Source: Bactrocera neohumeralis
Taxonomy: Eukaryota; Arthropoda; Insecta; Diptera; Tephritidae
Assembly (NCBI RefSeq): GCF_024586455.1
Contig: NC_065921.1
Location: 87,728,061-87,792,060 of the forward strand
Direction of reading: 5' to 3'
DNA length: 64,000 bases
The position numbers and the translations under genes were made by a program. Below are positions 11,016 to 26,000 of the stretch, piece by piece (position 1 is the first letter of the stretch; the number at the start of each line of letters is the position of its first letter). Below the pieces are notes generated by a model. That model saw only the letters and a program-made list of their open reading frames with translations, was not told the origin of the DNA and searched no databases.

Positions 11016-14000
11016 CTACTTTTTGCTTTGGGCTTTAGTATTATTATTGCACGCTATTGTTGATAAACTGATTCCTGTCGTCTTCGGATCGGCTTCCTCA
11101 CTATGCAGATCGGCGTTTTCTTCGCCATCGCCGTCCGCTGACGTCAACTCTTTGAGAGCTAACTTTTGAAAATCGCAATCGATTATGCGTTTCCGCTTTC
11201 GTAATGGTCGGCTGCATTCCGCCGCCGAAGTGGTGGGCGTGCTGGGTGATTCTTTGGTTTGTATGAGTGTGCGCTTCGTTTGGAGTCGCGTTATCTTAAA
11301 TTTCGGTAATTTTTGTTTAGCATCGTCACAATCGCCTATAGCACCACTAGCTTCATCTATGTCTGCGCTTAGTTCCCGTCTGATAGCGCCCGATTCGTCT
11401 GAACGTACAATGCAATGTGTGGCCTTGCAAGACGTGGCTGGCGAGCAGGGAGAACGGTCTGGCGAAGGTGTTACGGCGGTGGTGGTAGTTGTGTTGGTCG
11501 TTGGGGTCACTGGTGTTGCCGGTGATAATGACGTCGTCGTTGTCAAGTGTTCGTCGGACAAGGCGCGTTTAAGACTGGATGCGGCTTCTTCAACCGAATG
11601 CAAAGCGATTTCTTCTTCATTTTGGTGCTCAATATGTTGCGCCTGCATACAGTTCTTTGTTTTAGTAAAATCTAACGGCTCTTCGTTGACGGTTTCTTCG
11701 CCAACTTCAATTTTTTGTTCGCAATCACTATTTTCCAATCTAGCCTCAGCGTCTGCCTCCTCATCCGCAGTATTTGACCTTAACGCATCTTTCTTGGCTT
11801 CATTTGCTTCCTTTTCTTTTAGTTTACTGCGCTCTTCGGGGGTCATGTAAGCTTTGTAAAAGTCCATCACTGGCAGTGGTACCGGTATGGGTATAGGTAG
11901 CGGTATAACTATGGGATATGGCACCATCACTGTAACCGGCGGAGGCGCACCCAGCAAGGCGCCAAGCCCTAAACCACCCATCATGTCAGGCGGCGTTTGC
12001 ACAACATGCGGGGGCAGCGGAAATGCAGGAAAACCGCCGGCGCCGAAGAAACGTGGCAGTAAACCAGGCGCTGTGGGCGCACCAGGATTTGATAGAAAGG
12101 GTGGCGGATGTGGCGGGTACGCGCCGTGTGGTATTTGTTGATGTGGTCCAGCATTGTTAGGCGGTTGACCGCCGGTAGTCGTGGCGAAAAATGCCGGTGG
12201 TATATTTGTACCGCAACGCGCGCTACTTAACGGATGTGACGGCAGCACATGGGACGGGCTTTGTTGCTCCATCATTGGCGACAGTGGTGGCACACTCATA
12301 TGGAGATCCTGTACGCTTGAGCCCGCAAATTGATTTAACACAGATGCACCTGTCTTTCCGCAACTTCCACTCGCACCAGCCACTGGCAAATGAACGCCTG
12401 GACTTGAACGCAAACTGTTGTTTCCGCTGCCGCTCAACATTGATTTACCCTTGCCTATCATACTCGATGCATTAGTAGCGACTGAGCCACTCAAACTACT
12501 ACCCTCACGTGTCAAATGATTTCCCTTCATGCAGGAGGAAGTTAAATCGGCGTGTGCGTTGGCGTTGCCACTCAAACTGGAGCGCAATGGTCGCTTTTTG
12601 CGATTGTGTTTCGGTGAGACGCGATTCGATGTTGGCATCGTTGCAGAGCTCAACATGCCGACGCTCTTCGACATGAGTTTCGAGACTGGCGCCACCGAGA
12701 TCATGGGCTTATGTGGTGGCACCGTAGAGTGCCCCACATTTGAGGCTGCCGAAGAAGCTGGTGAAGATGAGGAGCCAGTGGCTATGCCAACATTTTGCGA
12801 TGTAATCACGGCGGCACCTTGTGGGCCTGGCGAAACGGATATTGTCGAAGCTGGCGATGCCGAACGACTACGACAATTTCGCAGCCACAAGTCGGGCGTT
12901 ATGAGACCAGCGCCATTACCGGACGCCACAGCTTCCAGACCTTGTTCACGCAGATGTGGATTCATGTCCAGATGCGCTTGTGTCTCCTTGCAGAAAATCT
13001 GCATTTTATACTGATTCAGACATTTATCCGAGCAAAATTGCAATTGCGAAGCACCATCCTGAAAATCCACATAACTGATGGCATGGCGCACGTGCTTGCA
13101 CCAATCACAAGTTTTGGCTTTCTTAAAGGAGGCGCGTCGTGATTGCGTGAAGCACGATTCGGAGCAGTACCGCGGCCCATCGGTGGTGGTGAGAAACTCG
13201 GGCGCATTCTCGGGCACAGGACGACGGCACCAACAACAGTTCAGCAGGTCTGAAAAACAAAAAAAGGTGTAATGAGATAACGGTATTCATACATTTTTGC
13301 GCACATAATCAATTTGAGGTAAAAGCGTTCGAAGTATGCGAGCTTTCCTTTTAATTACTTCGAAATAATGCAAGTCTAGCGACGAGCAAAGGATCTTAAT
13401 TATCATTTATGCTGCGGAGCAGCAGGGCGAGCGTATTTGGCAGCGAACATGAGACGTGTATAAAACTATTTGCAACTTGACTACCCACTTCTTTTGTTGT
13501 TGCATTCTGTTTTTGCTTTCGAGGCAGAAGAATGAATTTGTGAAAAGCAAAAATCGGATGAAATCATTAAAAATGCAAAATTTGAAATTTTACACCACTC
13601 AAAATGAAAACTATGAACTCGACGCACGGCTTCTAGCGTCGGCAAAGGAGCGGGCGATACCCACTTGCATGAGTGTGTGTATGAGGGTTTGGGCTGCCAT
13701 GAGTTTGTATGGAAGGGCTTGGTCTCTCATGAGTTCGGCATCAAAGTGGCCGAAAGGCGGTGTGAAAGGAAGGAAGTGCCGTTGTTTATATACATATTTA
13801 TGTGCAAATTTGTTGTTGTTTAGCTACTTTTGGTTAAGTTAAGCATACCAGACAGGCGCTTCCGCAAACAACCGTCAGAGCTGAACTCAAATTTGCAACT
13901 ACTTGCCACATCCAAAAGAACATACATACTGACATATCTGTAAGGAGAGATGTATAAGTGTGTGCGGTTTTTATGGCCGTAGAAATCTGTCATATTGTGT

Positions 14001-17000
14001 TTAATAGACCCAAACCTGATAGTTTTCTCGTTATGATGTTTGCAAAGCTTCTTTTTCGATTCCAATTTGAATACTTGCCACTCAGCTCATATGCGTGTGT
14101 ATGTATGTATTTGTAAAAACATTTTCATGTTCAGATGATGATTTGTGTAACAGAACAATTGATTGGTAGATATGTATATATATCGTTATTTTTTGGGTAA
14201 TAATACCTATAAGCTGTCTGTGTTGGATTTATTAGTAAAGCAGCTCGTTGGAGCTCTTTATATACGAAGAAAAGCCTGAATTTTAATGGAGAACGCAGAC
14301 AGTCTACTGTAAGCAATGCATAGCTAAAAAAGCAGCATCAGATTCTGGTACTTTAAGGCTTTGTAGAACCTACTCACAAGGGTTGGGGCCGGGTTCGGAA
14401 CCCGCCACGTAAAAAACACTCCCAATGAAAAGGAAACAACAGCAACGGACGTCGAAAAGGGAGAAGGACTGGCGCGCTGTGGAAAACTCTACTATAACCG
14501 AATAAGCGGTCTCTACGAAAAAAGAAGTAGAAGAACCGGAGACCATATATGTAAAACTTGAGTTAAAAGAGAAGACCTAGAGACTTTACAGCCGAAATCC
14601 TTTATTGAACTTACATTCGGTCGGATCTTCTAACTCATAAAATAGAGTTGCCACTGCAAAACTTATACAACTGTGTTATTGAGCAATACAGCCAACTCCG
14701 TTAGAATTAAACTTTACTTCAGTTTCTGCTAAGCGAATCGCTCATTAACGGAGAGCGGAAGAGTAAAGGATTTTTTCGCCAGCGTAATCGAGACGCGTCG
14801 CATATTCATCCGCAAGAAAAAAGGAGTTTGAAAACAATCAATGCTTTCAAAAACACCTAATCACTCCTATACGCTACTATATAAGTAAGCCCACGTTATA
14901 CCATAGAGTCGGTGTTACATTACCGCCCACATCTTGTGCACCTCTGTCGCTACTCACCGATTTTCTCCTCCAGAGTTGTATTTTTGCCAGCTGAAATCGG
15001 ACTCTTCGAATCCTCCTCACGCGAACTGCGCGTATCGTGGTCGGATGTTGTGCTTTCACCGCCGCCACCGGCACCACCACTACCAGCGCCGCCACCGCTA
15101 CTGATACCAGCTAAAGCGCTGGCGTTAGCTCGGTTGCCGGTGCGATAATTTCCGCCACCACAACTGAGCGTAATTTTTCGACTGCTGCTGCTGTTTTTGT
15201 TGTTCGCATTGCTATTACTACTGTTGCTGTTGTTGTTAATGTTTCGCAAGTGTTCGTTTTGTTGCTGTTGCAATTGCAGCAACGTGGCAGCACGACTGCG
15301 ACTACGCCGTTTCTCCATGCAATGTCGCTGTTGTTGTTGGCTCAGTGCACTGTTACTGGCGCTGGAGTTGTTGTTGACGCAGTTGCTATTGGCAGCCGTC
15401 AGCGCCGCATTGTTCGCTTGTGCAACTGCCGCGGATTGCAGCAGGCGACTGGTTTTCGTCGACAAGTCCAGGCGATCCACACCGTCAAACCCGTACCAGC
15501 CGAGCAGCTCGTTCATGGTGTTCTCGGCGAATTCCTGCAAACAAGGAAAAAGACAAGTTAACGAATTTGAGCGTCTAACTTTCTAAAAGAAATTTAAGAT
15601 AAATTATAGGAATAGATTTAAACATAAATACGCGCTGTATGTGTAATTAGCATAATTTTAGGCGCCAAGCAGTGGTAAATTATAACATGAAGTCTAAACT
15701 GATCAAAATTAGTTCCACAAAATTATTTTGGATGCTTGTGAAAAGAGTTTGATTGCAACATTCAACACCCTTTAAGTATCAAAGGAAGTTTTTTGTATAC
15801 GAAAGCTCTGTGCAAAGAAGATTCGCACGAGCTTGCAATCGCCTGATTCACCGCATGACTTGGACTTCAAATTGCTTACACATGCAACCTATTCTCCGGC
15901 TCTGCTGTGCATCGACACAATCCGGTTCGCAGACCTCAAAAGAATGATCACTGCAAAGCAATTACCACAAATGAAGCCTACGGAGCAAACGGACAATTGT
16001 ATTACGTATATATCGCAGATCCGACAAAGTATATATATAACTGATCTGCGTGGCGAGCTAAATATTGCCATGTCCATCCCCTTCTGCGTGTGTCTGTCTA
16101 TCTGTATATACTCGTATGCGAACTTGTCCCTTAGCTCTTAAGATATCGATCTTAAATTTTGTGCATGCTCCCCAAAACTGCTCATTCGTTTTTGTAGCGG
16201 CAGAAAACATTCCTGAATTCGAGGAAAGGCGCCCATTTGACAGTCCTTGGTCGTATAAAATTACGGTTCCGTTCCGATTACTTAGACCCGACTGTCGTGG
16301 GAATGGGTTTCGTCGGAACCACCGATATCAGACTACCATATCATACAGCAGCCCTACAACCTTAACGGAACGGATCAAACTCAAGTCATTGTATGAAATA
16401 CTTTTTATTTGACAGGATATCTTCACACAATTTGATACAGAGTTTATAACTTAAAGCTGCAACTCAAACGGACCAATCCAAATAAGGACAAAGATCTACC
16501 TAATCTATCCGACCCAAATAAAGATCAAAATCTCCATGATAGTTATTTTCTTTTATTAAGTAAGCTTAAATCGGCTTGAAGGTTATTTATCTCAAACCAA
16601 GGGTTGAGCTGTTTAATTGAAGAGACCGAAACCCTCTTCGTCTCCTTTTTACTCCTTTTTGACTTCTTCCTCCTTTGCGGCAAGAGCAGCACCAGAAGCT
16701 GGAGCAGAAACTGCATACCGTTGGCCGGTTACATTTACAGATCTAATTATATACTATACATGGTTGGTTGATTGAAAAGGGAAGTGCAGGCGCCGGACCG
16801 CAGCGGCCGAATTTAGACCATAATTAGTTCCTGGGACACAATAATTTTAGGTCTTATCCAGCAGCTCAGTGGATTTGATAAAAAACCTGATTCTCTTCCA
16901 TCCCAGCTGGCGAATGTCTCTTAGGAGGCTTGGTATATAGCCCTGCTCATTCGACTGAAGGCTGTGTATTTGCTTGAATAATGTTCCAGCGTTTCATCAA

Positions 17001-20000
17001 CTTCAGCATGTGCTCTGTTTTCCGCCAAATCCACTTTTCATATTTTGTGAAGATGGATCTTTAGGATAGGTGCCCTGTGATGACCCCGACAATGTTACCA
17101 AGCTCCTTTTTGCCAAGTAGAAACTTTTTGGTCTGTTCACCATAAATTCATTTCAAAAGTAATATTGTGCTTTGCCTGTTTTGCTTGTGTTGCTTGTGTT
17201 GCAAGACCTCAGCTGTTTCTCTAAGGTCCATTGCTTCAAACAATCCTTGAAGGAGCTGAATGGCCTGGGCAGCTTATGAGGTATGTGCTTCCTCTGCGGA
17301 CCAACTCGTCTGCCTTTTCATTTCTAATACGACTAGGTACCCAGATGATATCAACCTAGTTCTTCACTAAAATTCTAGTTATTGCCTGCTTGCAAAACCT
17401 AACGCAATGAGACTTAATATTGGCAGTACGGATAGCCTTATTTGCTGTTCGGGAGTTTACTAGAACGTTTATGAACTTGCTGTTTAGAGCAGTAGCTCAC
17501 TTTTCACCTTCTTTTATGCCCAAAATTTCAGTCTGAAATACTGAATTGTAATCATTAGTTTGAAGCTGCCTTCTATATATAGATTACTGCGGAAGAAGGT
17601 TGTTTCTGTTCTGTTCCTCTTTCTGTTTCTGTTCCTGTTCCAGTTATGCATGGTAGTTTCTATAACAAAACCCACTTGTGAAGGGTGTTATAGCTTCGTT
17701 GCAGCCGAAATTAACGTTCTCTTGGTTTGCTTTTCCTTCTGTAATCCGACTTTATCTTACGATCTGCAGATGTGATTCTCATTTAAACGTATGTAAGTAT
17801 GTACATGTTATACATTTGCAAATTAAGGAAAAAGTTCACATTACGAAATTCGATTTTAATCCAAGCTATGGACACAGTTGTGACCGCAAAGACCCACAAA
17901 ATCATGCCGAACACGACACCCTTAGAGAAGAGAATGATTGAGGGAATGGAAGCACAAATTTATGTAAATAAGTGTGTGGTGCATACAATTAAAGCTACCC
18001 ATTCGCATGAATACACGTAATATATACTATATATACTATATATATGTATATATATTTGCATTACATACATATTAAATGACATTTTCAACATTTCATTGCC
18101 AAGTGACACCATCATCATTACCATTTCAGCATTTCCAGCGCTCGATAACAAAGAATTACGGTAAACTTGCCCCCGTGCACTCCTCATAACAACAGTTAGC
18201 ACTTGCGACCCGATCCACCCTTTGCGATTTCTTCTTAATTTCCACATTCTTATCGCTGGCTGTTGTCCAGTATTGATTTCCTTGATGTGCGCAATTTGCA
18301 TCTGCTTTGGTGCGATTGCAGTATTGCTGGCAACTGGTGGCACCGCAGATCGAAAGATACAAATGTTGTGAGCCACAACACCAGCAATGGTGCTTTCGGT
18401 ACCAAGCACCACACATACACACGCAAAAATGCTTATCGAACACCTTGCCAGCAATGTCCAAGTCTTATTTTAATTGCACTTATTTGTTGTCTTTCGCTTG
18501 GTCTTGGTCTGGCGGTACTTTGCACCGGTTGGCCGCGTGTGCGAACCGTGTTGCTGCTGCATGGGGCTCATCAAAACAGCGGCGCGCTGTTGGAGTGTCA
18601 GGCGATGCCTTCAATCATGCGCTTCAGTGCAGCCAAGTATCAAATTTGATATCGCACTTCCACGCCGAACGGTGTTTGGTGGCAAGAAAAAAACTGCGCA
18701 CCGGTGCACGCCAGCTCGATTGCGCATGTATGTGTGCGTGTGTGTGTGTTTCTGCAGATAAACTGTGCAAGTAAGTGTGAAATATTCCAATTTCAATTAC
18801 TAATTCGATCGCTTGCGAGTTGACATGTGGCAGGGCCAAGCTGGCTGCCGCTACTAGCCAGCAAACAAGCGGCCTTACCGCTGCCAAGATCCATTTCTTG
18901 TTCGTTTTTTTCTCTCTTATTGTCGGCCAGCCGTCTCACATCTTCAAGCGGTTGTGAAATCGTTTTTGTCATCGTTATTGTATCATATGGACAACAACAA
19001 CACCGCAGTGCTAAAATTCATTGCATTTTGTGTGTTTTTTTTTTGTTGATTCCGTTTTCGCGTCTCATTTGTTGCTTTTAACATATCAAATAACACTTTT
19101 GGCTCCCTTAGCCGGTACGCGGCCGAAATTCGCCAAAGAAAGAAATCGGTATGATTTCACAGCGGAACGAGTTTCAAGTTTAAACCAACGCACTCGCACT
19201 TATGTATGTGTCTGAGGCGTGTACATGTGAGTGCATTAACTGTAAATATATATGACATCAGCAAATTCTCTAGCATCGAAGTAGTACAATGCTCCATAGC
19301 GTACGTCAACTCTAATTAATGCGAGTATACCATATATTATAAGATCGACACTTTCTGATAAGAAATGCAGGGTGGACGAACGAACGAATACTCCAGCTCT
19401 GAAAGTATACGACGCTGTACCCGCCGGGGGAAGCAGAGGAAGAGAAAGACCTCCACTCATTTGGAAAGACTAGGTGGAGGAATACCTGCCTTCGCTAAGA
19501 ATCTTCAATTGGCGCCGCATGGCGAAGCGAGGAAACGACTGACACGCTGTCGTAAACTCGGCTATAACGGCGTAAGCGGTGGCTACGCCAAAAAAAGAAG
19601 ACGAAGTATGTCTCCAGTTGGATCTACCTAACCGGAACGGACCCGGATTTTTAACTCGGCTCCCTTTCTATCTTTGAGAACTAGTCACTTCAAAGTCTTT
19701 CAGGTAACGTAATTCTCTCGGCGAATCGTTGCTTCCGGAAGTCTTGAGGAAAGATGTGGATATAACTCATATTTTCAAAGACTTGACTTCTTTGATCAAA
19801 ATTCATTCGATCAGTTTTTTATTTCTTTTAGCTTCATTAACTGACGAGCACTACTCTTTATTGTGTAAACAAGCTCCCGAAAAAACGCCATCACTGGAGC
19901 GAAACTCCCAAAGGAAGCGTCGCAGAATTTATAAAGTAATTATATGATTAGCGTGATATGTTAAATCGATTGAGGCAAGTCGGATTATCCGTATGCCAAA

Positions 20001-23000
20001 TATATGACTAGTCCTATCATATCTCTAGATCCTATCGATCACAGTGTGCGAAAGACTGAAGCCCATCGTTAAGAAACTGATTGGTCTTTATCAGTGTGGC
20101 TTTAGACCTGGAAAATGTGCTATCAGCCAGACCATGCGCCAAATCTTGGAAAAGAGCTGTGAAAAGAAGATCAACATGGAAGTAGATCGGTAGAAGATCG
20201 ACATGGAACTAATACGGCTGTGTAAACTGACATTAAGCAACACCAAAGGCTCCGTCAGGATCGGGACGGACTTCTTCAAGCTGTTTGAAAACAAGAGACA
20301 ACCGCGCCGTTAGTTCTGCTTTTTTCAGACAGGATAAGGAAGCGATGGTCTGATTGTGTACGAAGACAAGACGATGTATCTCCAGTTATCAAAGAAACAG
20401 TCATCGCATTCGCTAGGAGCAGGGGCGCAACGAAGATTAGACGGGTGGTCTGGTAGTTTTTCAATTGCTTGAGGTCGTTCAGAAACGGATTTCAAAACCA
20501 AACTTTTCGGAGCGGTATTGCGGAGCTAAAACCACTAGTACCCCACGACTGCTACTAACTAAAAATATAGTTCCAATTTCATTACCGATTACACGCGTAT
20601 CGTTTAATGATTATTTGTAATCAATATCAAAGGCAAAAAATTGCAAAAAACTTCGTGCAAAGCAATAAATGCTTTGGCCATTAGTGGACCCGTTCTCGAC
20701 AAAAGCAAGCATTGCAAACGCAGAGTCGTAATGCGCAATTAAAATGAAGAAAATTAATACTCTGGAAGACCAAAGCGGATGAGTACAAATCGAAGCTGAG
20801 ATAATCATCGGAGGCGTCTTACATTACAAAAGTCGTAAATCTAGCGAAGAATGTCGCAAGAGAGTTAGAATAATAGCTATTAAACAAAATAAATGCTTAG
20901 CCGCACCGAAATACAACTTACCAAACACAACAACAACAAATGTTTGTATATATTTTGAAAATGCAGCATTTAATATTGGCCACCTGAAAGGATATTGTAT
21001 GGCCGGCCACTTGAGCTCGCGCAGGAATGGCAGAAATAATTGCTGCACAGCGACATAGAGCCGCTTACAGGCGTATCACATTCATCCGTGCCGCATTGCA
21101 GCATCATTTACCTAACCTCCACTCGAAATTAATTTTGTTTTAAGTCAACATTCGCAATTTAGTCGCAGCTTCTTTTCCAATGGCCTACATACATACCGAC
21201 ATATGCCCACATAGTTTGCGCTCTTGCGCTCTCCGCCGTTTCCTACGCGATCGAGTGGTTTCAATTTCACTGCGACGCGCACACTCACAGGCCGTTGGGC
21301 GCTGCCAACTGCCGCCAGAGTCGGCCAAATGGCTAAGCAGTCGGCAAAGCGCCACAGTCAGCCCGCCAGTCAAGTTGCCCGTTCGCCTAGCGTTTGGGGT
21401 GGTAGCCCCGGCTCATCGGCTGCGCTGCGCCGCGCTATCGAATCGCCTTCATGCTCGCATCGCGACGCGCACAAATCAGAAATTAAAAACCCCACATAAA
21501 TTAAAATTAATAAAATGGAAAAAGAAGTAAATAAGGTAAGAAATCTGCCGGTTTGTAATTTGAGCCGCTGAGAGATCTCATATCGTCAACAGCGTCATTG
21601 TCGTAGTCACCATCGATGCAACAACAACACAGCGTTGTCTTCATAACGCTGGTTGCTGTGCGCTCGCGGCGTTGGGCACCGGCAAGGGCAACACCAAGTC
21701 TGTGTGTGTGTGTGCATTTGCAATGTTTACATGTACAAAGTTGCAAAGTTTGCAAACATATTAACTGTGTTTTCATGGGAATTTAAGTTAATAATTAAAT
21801 CAATGTACAGTAATATCTCTGTTGTGTGTGTGTTGCCCACATGCCTTTGGAAAACATGCTTGTTATCTGAATAATTAGCAATTCAGAGTATAACTTTATG
21901 AAATCAAATACGACGAAGAAAGTGTGATGGATTCTTGAGACAAATTGTAAAGCTCAATTTTTTTTTGAAATTCGGCTTGAGTTATTTCGTTCAAGTGAAA
22001 ATGCAAAACTATGTTCAGTTTTTCTGTTGCGGCTGCGTTCAGACCCAGCAGATTATTTGAGCGTTTTGCGAGTGCGCTTTAAAGCTATTTATTAAGGTAC
22101 AAGTACCTTCTTGCTCTGAATGGACAAAACCTAGAGTTTTATTTCCTAAATCATCAAACGCAATCCTATCTCCCGAGGGATAGTCATTCAGCTGCTTCAA
22201 GGATTGTTTGAAGCAATGGACCTTAGAGGAACACCACAAGTTCTGGAACACAAGCAACAGAGGGCATACTACAAAGTGACTTTGAGGTGGTTTTGATGGT
22301 GGACAGACCTCCTACTTTTAGATAAAAGGGAGCTTAGTGACGTTGTGGGGGTCATCACAGGGCTCCTACCCTTTAAATTCCCTCTTCAAAAATGTGTAAA
22401 GTGGATTCGGCGGAAGCATGCGCGGAAGATGATGAGACGCTGGAACATTATTTATGCGAATACCCAGCCTTTAGGCTGAAAGGTGCATATACTCCAGGAC
22501 AACCAATACTCCAAATTAAAACATATTGTGCAGCTGAGGTGGGAAAGAATAAGGTTTTTCAACAAATCCATTGAGTTGCTAGATAACCTTTAAACTGGTT
22601 ACCATCCGGGAGCACAATGAGTTAAATGACGACCTCAGTGTGGTAGCCTGTGGTTCGGCGCTCATGCGCTTCCTTCACAACCAACAATCCCATCTCTCGA
22701 TGGTTCGAGGAGTTGGCAGAAGAAATTTTATTTATAGTAAAAGCTCTATTTATTAAATAGTTGAAACTAGGGACCGGGAAAAAGCTTGTCATAAAATCTG
22801 TCAGCCGTGAAGGCTGCTGGAAATTTTGAAGACAACAACCTGCTTTTAGCGATGGCAATAACCACTCTGGACCTTAACCTTAAGCTTAAGGTTGTTGGTT
22901 TTGCAAAGGGTCAGCGACGATTGCGGTAAATGTTAATTTAATCTTGTAATATATTAATTAATCCAAAGGTTTCCATTTGGTATCCTAAAAGAAATTATAG

Positions 23001-26000
23001 AACGCGTTAAAGTAGATATTCCATCTACGTGTAAGTAGAAGTAAGAAAGGAAGAAGAAATACATACATATGTAGAAATATCATACCTTAGATCACTCGGG
23101 TTGTCCCCGAAGGCGAAACTGAAGAAAATAAAGCGATATATCATACTTACATACATATGTAATAAGCTAATAGTGACAAACGTAAAAATTATGATAAAAC
23201 GGTTTAAGATATAAAAATTGCCCTGAAATCGTCTCTTGATGCGACACTGAGGTAAAGAGATTCGTAGCACTCAATGTAGGCGGTTCGACACGCTTCTTGA
23301 TTTTGACTCCACGTTATTATATTAAGAATAAAGTGCCGTAAAATAAGTAAAATGGTCTCGACATTTCTGTTCTCAAGTCGAGTACTATCTCTAACCACAA
23401 TTCACTAAAGTAACCACTCGTCTATAAATTCATAAAGCTGTTTCCGGGAATAAGGTTGACCCTAAAGTTGCTGTTCTTATTCGCCAACAAAGTGTTTAAT
23501 ATATTTTCAGGTATTTCATTTTAAAGTATTTCTGCAAGCCTCAAATGGAAGCCTAAGCGCCAACAGTAAAACTATGCGGTACTTAAAATCTTTATGCGGT
23601 TTGCTGTTGCAACAAATTCTGCGGAACTATTTTTACGTAATCCGAGCGGCTGTGCGGAGAAATATGCAAAACACGGCATTCAAAAAAAAAGAGAAATAAT
23701 TAAAAACTTTGGCATGCAGCGCTGAATATTTGATATTTTCTGCAGAAAATAACAAAAACAAGCATGTAAGAAGGGACTAAATTCGGGCGTAGCCATACTT
23801 TTTATACCCTTGCAATTTGCAAGTATACTTACAGGTGTTGACGAACGATATATGCGTTATAAACTCAAATGGAAATTTGAAAATCTTCAAATGAGCATGG
23901 AATTATAGACCCAATTTTACAGCTCAATGACCGCTTTGTTTATTTTTAGCATCAAGTCAATGACCCTTTTGTTTACCTTTAGCGAGGACAATAACCATTT
24001 CTTTACTTTTACCGACGACAACAATCACTCTGAAAGTCAATGACCGTTGGTTATGTCCTTGCCCTTTTGTTTGCATTTTCCGAGTTCAACGACTTCTCCA
24101 AAGACCTTTGTTTACATTTGGTTAGGTTAATAGCCTTTCTAAATTGACCATTTTGTGTGATCAATTACCTTTCTTTAGGTCAATGACCTTAGGTCAGATT
24201 ATGCAATGGGTATTGCAGATGGCCGGAATCGGACTAACCTAATCAAGGTTCCAAAGACCACTAATATACAAGTGTTTCTCAAGTTTAATTCGAATCATCG
24301 CTTTCAAATCGCTCGCAGTTCTCCGGAATTCTACAGGTTTTGTCATCCTACTCTTAAAGTCTCGATTAATTTTAGGTCTTATTAACAACCGTTAGGTGAA
24401 CAAAAATATTATACTCAGCTGAAACATGCTCCGATAGTATAGAGCAAAAGTAAAACCGAAACCGGGATCGTGCCGGGGGGACGAAGGGGGGGACAAGCCG
24501 CTGCGTCGAACGCAGTGTCAGCGTGTGGGCAGCGCGGCCGCTGTAAATCCGACCAACGGTGAATTGTGTAAAATGAGGCGTTAAGCATCTAATGTAATTA
24601 AATATTTGAGAAATTATTGTTATTATGAACATTTGAATTTTGCGCTTTTTCACAAACAACAAATATAAAGCAACAACAACGAAGCAACTGGTAATCGAAT
24701 ATGTTGAGAGAGCGCGGGGAAACACGTGGCCTGGCGCGAAAATATCCGAAATAATAATAACAACAACAACAACAACAGTTAACAGTAACAACAGCAAGAA
24801 ATACCAACTATATACCTTCGCCTATACACAGCACACCAGACAACAACTCCAACAACAACAACAACATAGTTGTTAAGGTACAGCAATGAACGCTGTAATG
24901 GTGAAAAATTAATTTTATGCCAAACACAACGAAACGATGTGTAATCGGAGACGCACATGTAATTGTAGACGCTTGCAACAACAACAGCAACAGCAGCAAA
25001 AACCATAACACACAGCGATAATGCCGGGTAGCGCAGCCAACGCTGGCAATATATTAAAAAGTAAATAAAATAAAGCAACGGCAACAACAACAACAACAAT
25101 GAAAATTGATTCGCATAAAATAGTATAATGAATGGGGCACAGGAAGAGGCGGTTGCGCCAAATGTTGAATTGGACAACTGCCGTACTCTGCACATTTGTA
25201 CGGGTGTGTGTGTGTGTGGGGTAGTCGAGGGGCGTTGCAAAATCCAATTGAATTTGCGGAAAATGGTGGGGGAGCGGTACAAGATATATTTTCGTTTGTG
25301 AACAAATTTGAAATTGAGTAGATATTGAAAAACTTCGTATCTATTACCCAATAATTATTTTGGAATATGAACTCTGTACGAAATGAGCAATTATGTAGTC
25401 TCCAATGGATGTGGTTGCATATTTTTTTTATTTTTATAGCCTGAAGAGAGTGTGTTAGTAGTTAGTCAGGAGAGTTGTGTTATCTAAAATAAGTATGTAT
25501 GTTCAATATGTTTGCAATGAGCTGAGACTATTGAGCCATGTCCGTCTGTCAGTCTGTATATACTAGTCCCTCAGTTTTTGAAATATCGCTCAGAAAATAT
25601 GCACACATTATTTTTTCTTTAAGAAAGTGATAATTTGTAGGAACTGCCGGTATTACACCACTACATTGTATAGCTTCCATACAAGCTTAACGATCCAAAT
25701 CAAGTTCTGGTAAGGAAAACTTTTTCATTTAAGGAGATATCTTCACGAAATTTGGCATGGGTTATGGCTTAGAGCAATAGTGTAATCTGCGAAGAAATGG
25801 TTCAGATCGGATAGCTATAACATATAGCTGCCATACAAACTGAACGCTTTGAATCCAGTGTTGGTATGGAAAACTTTTTCATTTGCGACGATATCTTGAC
25901 GAAATTTGGCACGAATGATTATCAAAGAAAAGACTATAATATCCGAGCGAATTATTCAGATCGGATTGCTATAGCATATAGTTGCCATACAAACCAAACG

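Noticed and set aside
11185..13142. Long + strand frames (84-221 codons) between 11.2 and 13.1 kb
   Set aside because: They lie antisense to Sobp exon 3, which has clear zinc fingers and correct splice phases. Their composition is the complement of its Ser/Thr/Pro-rich codons.
15197..15586. + strand frame rich in Leu and Cys
   Set aside because: It is the antisense of the polyQ/polyN region of Sobp exon 2.
18263..18774. Overlapping + and - strand frames of 95-164 codons
   Set aside because: The DNA is less repetitive than its surroundings, but the frames overlap on both strands, show no family motif and have no consistent splice structure.
24372..25351. Long - strand frames of 141 and 190 codons
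   Set aside because: They are translations of (AAC)n and CA repeats (polyV, polyL, polyC) with no conserved motif or splice logic.
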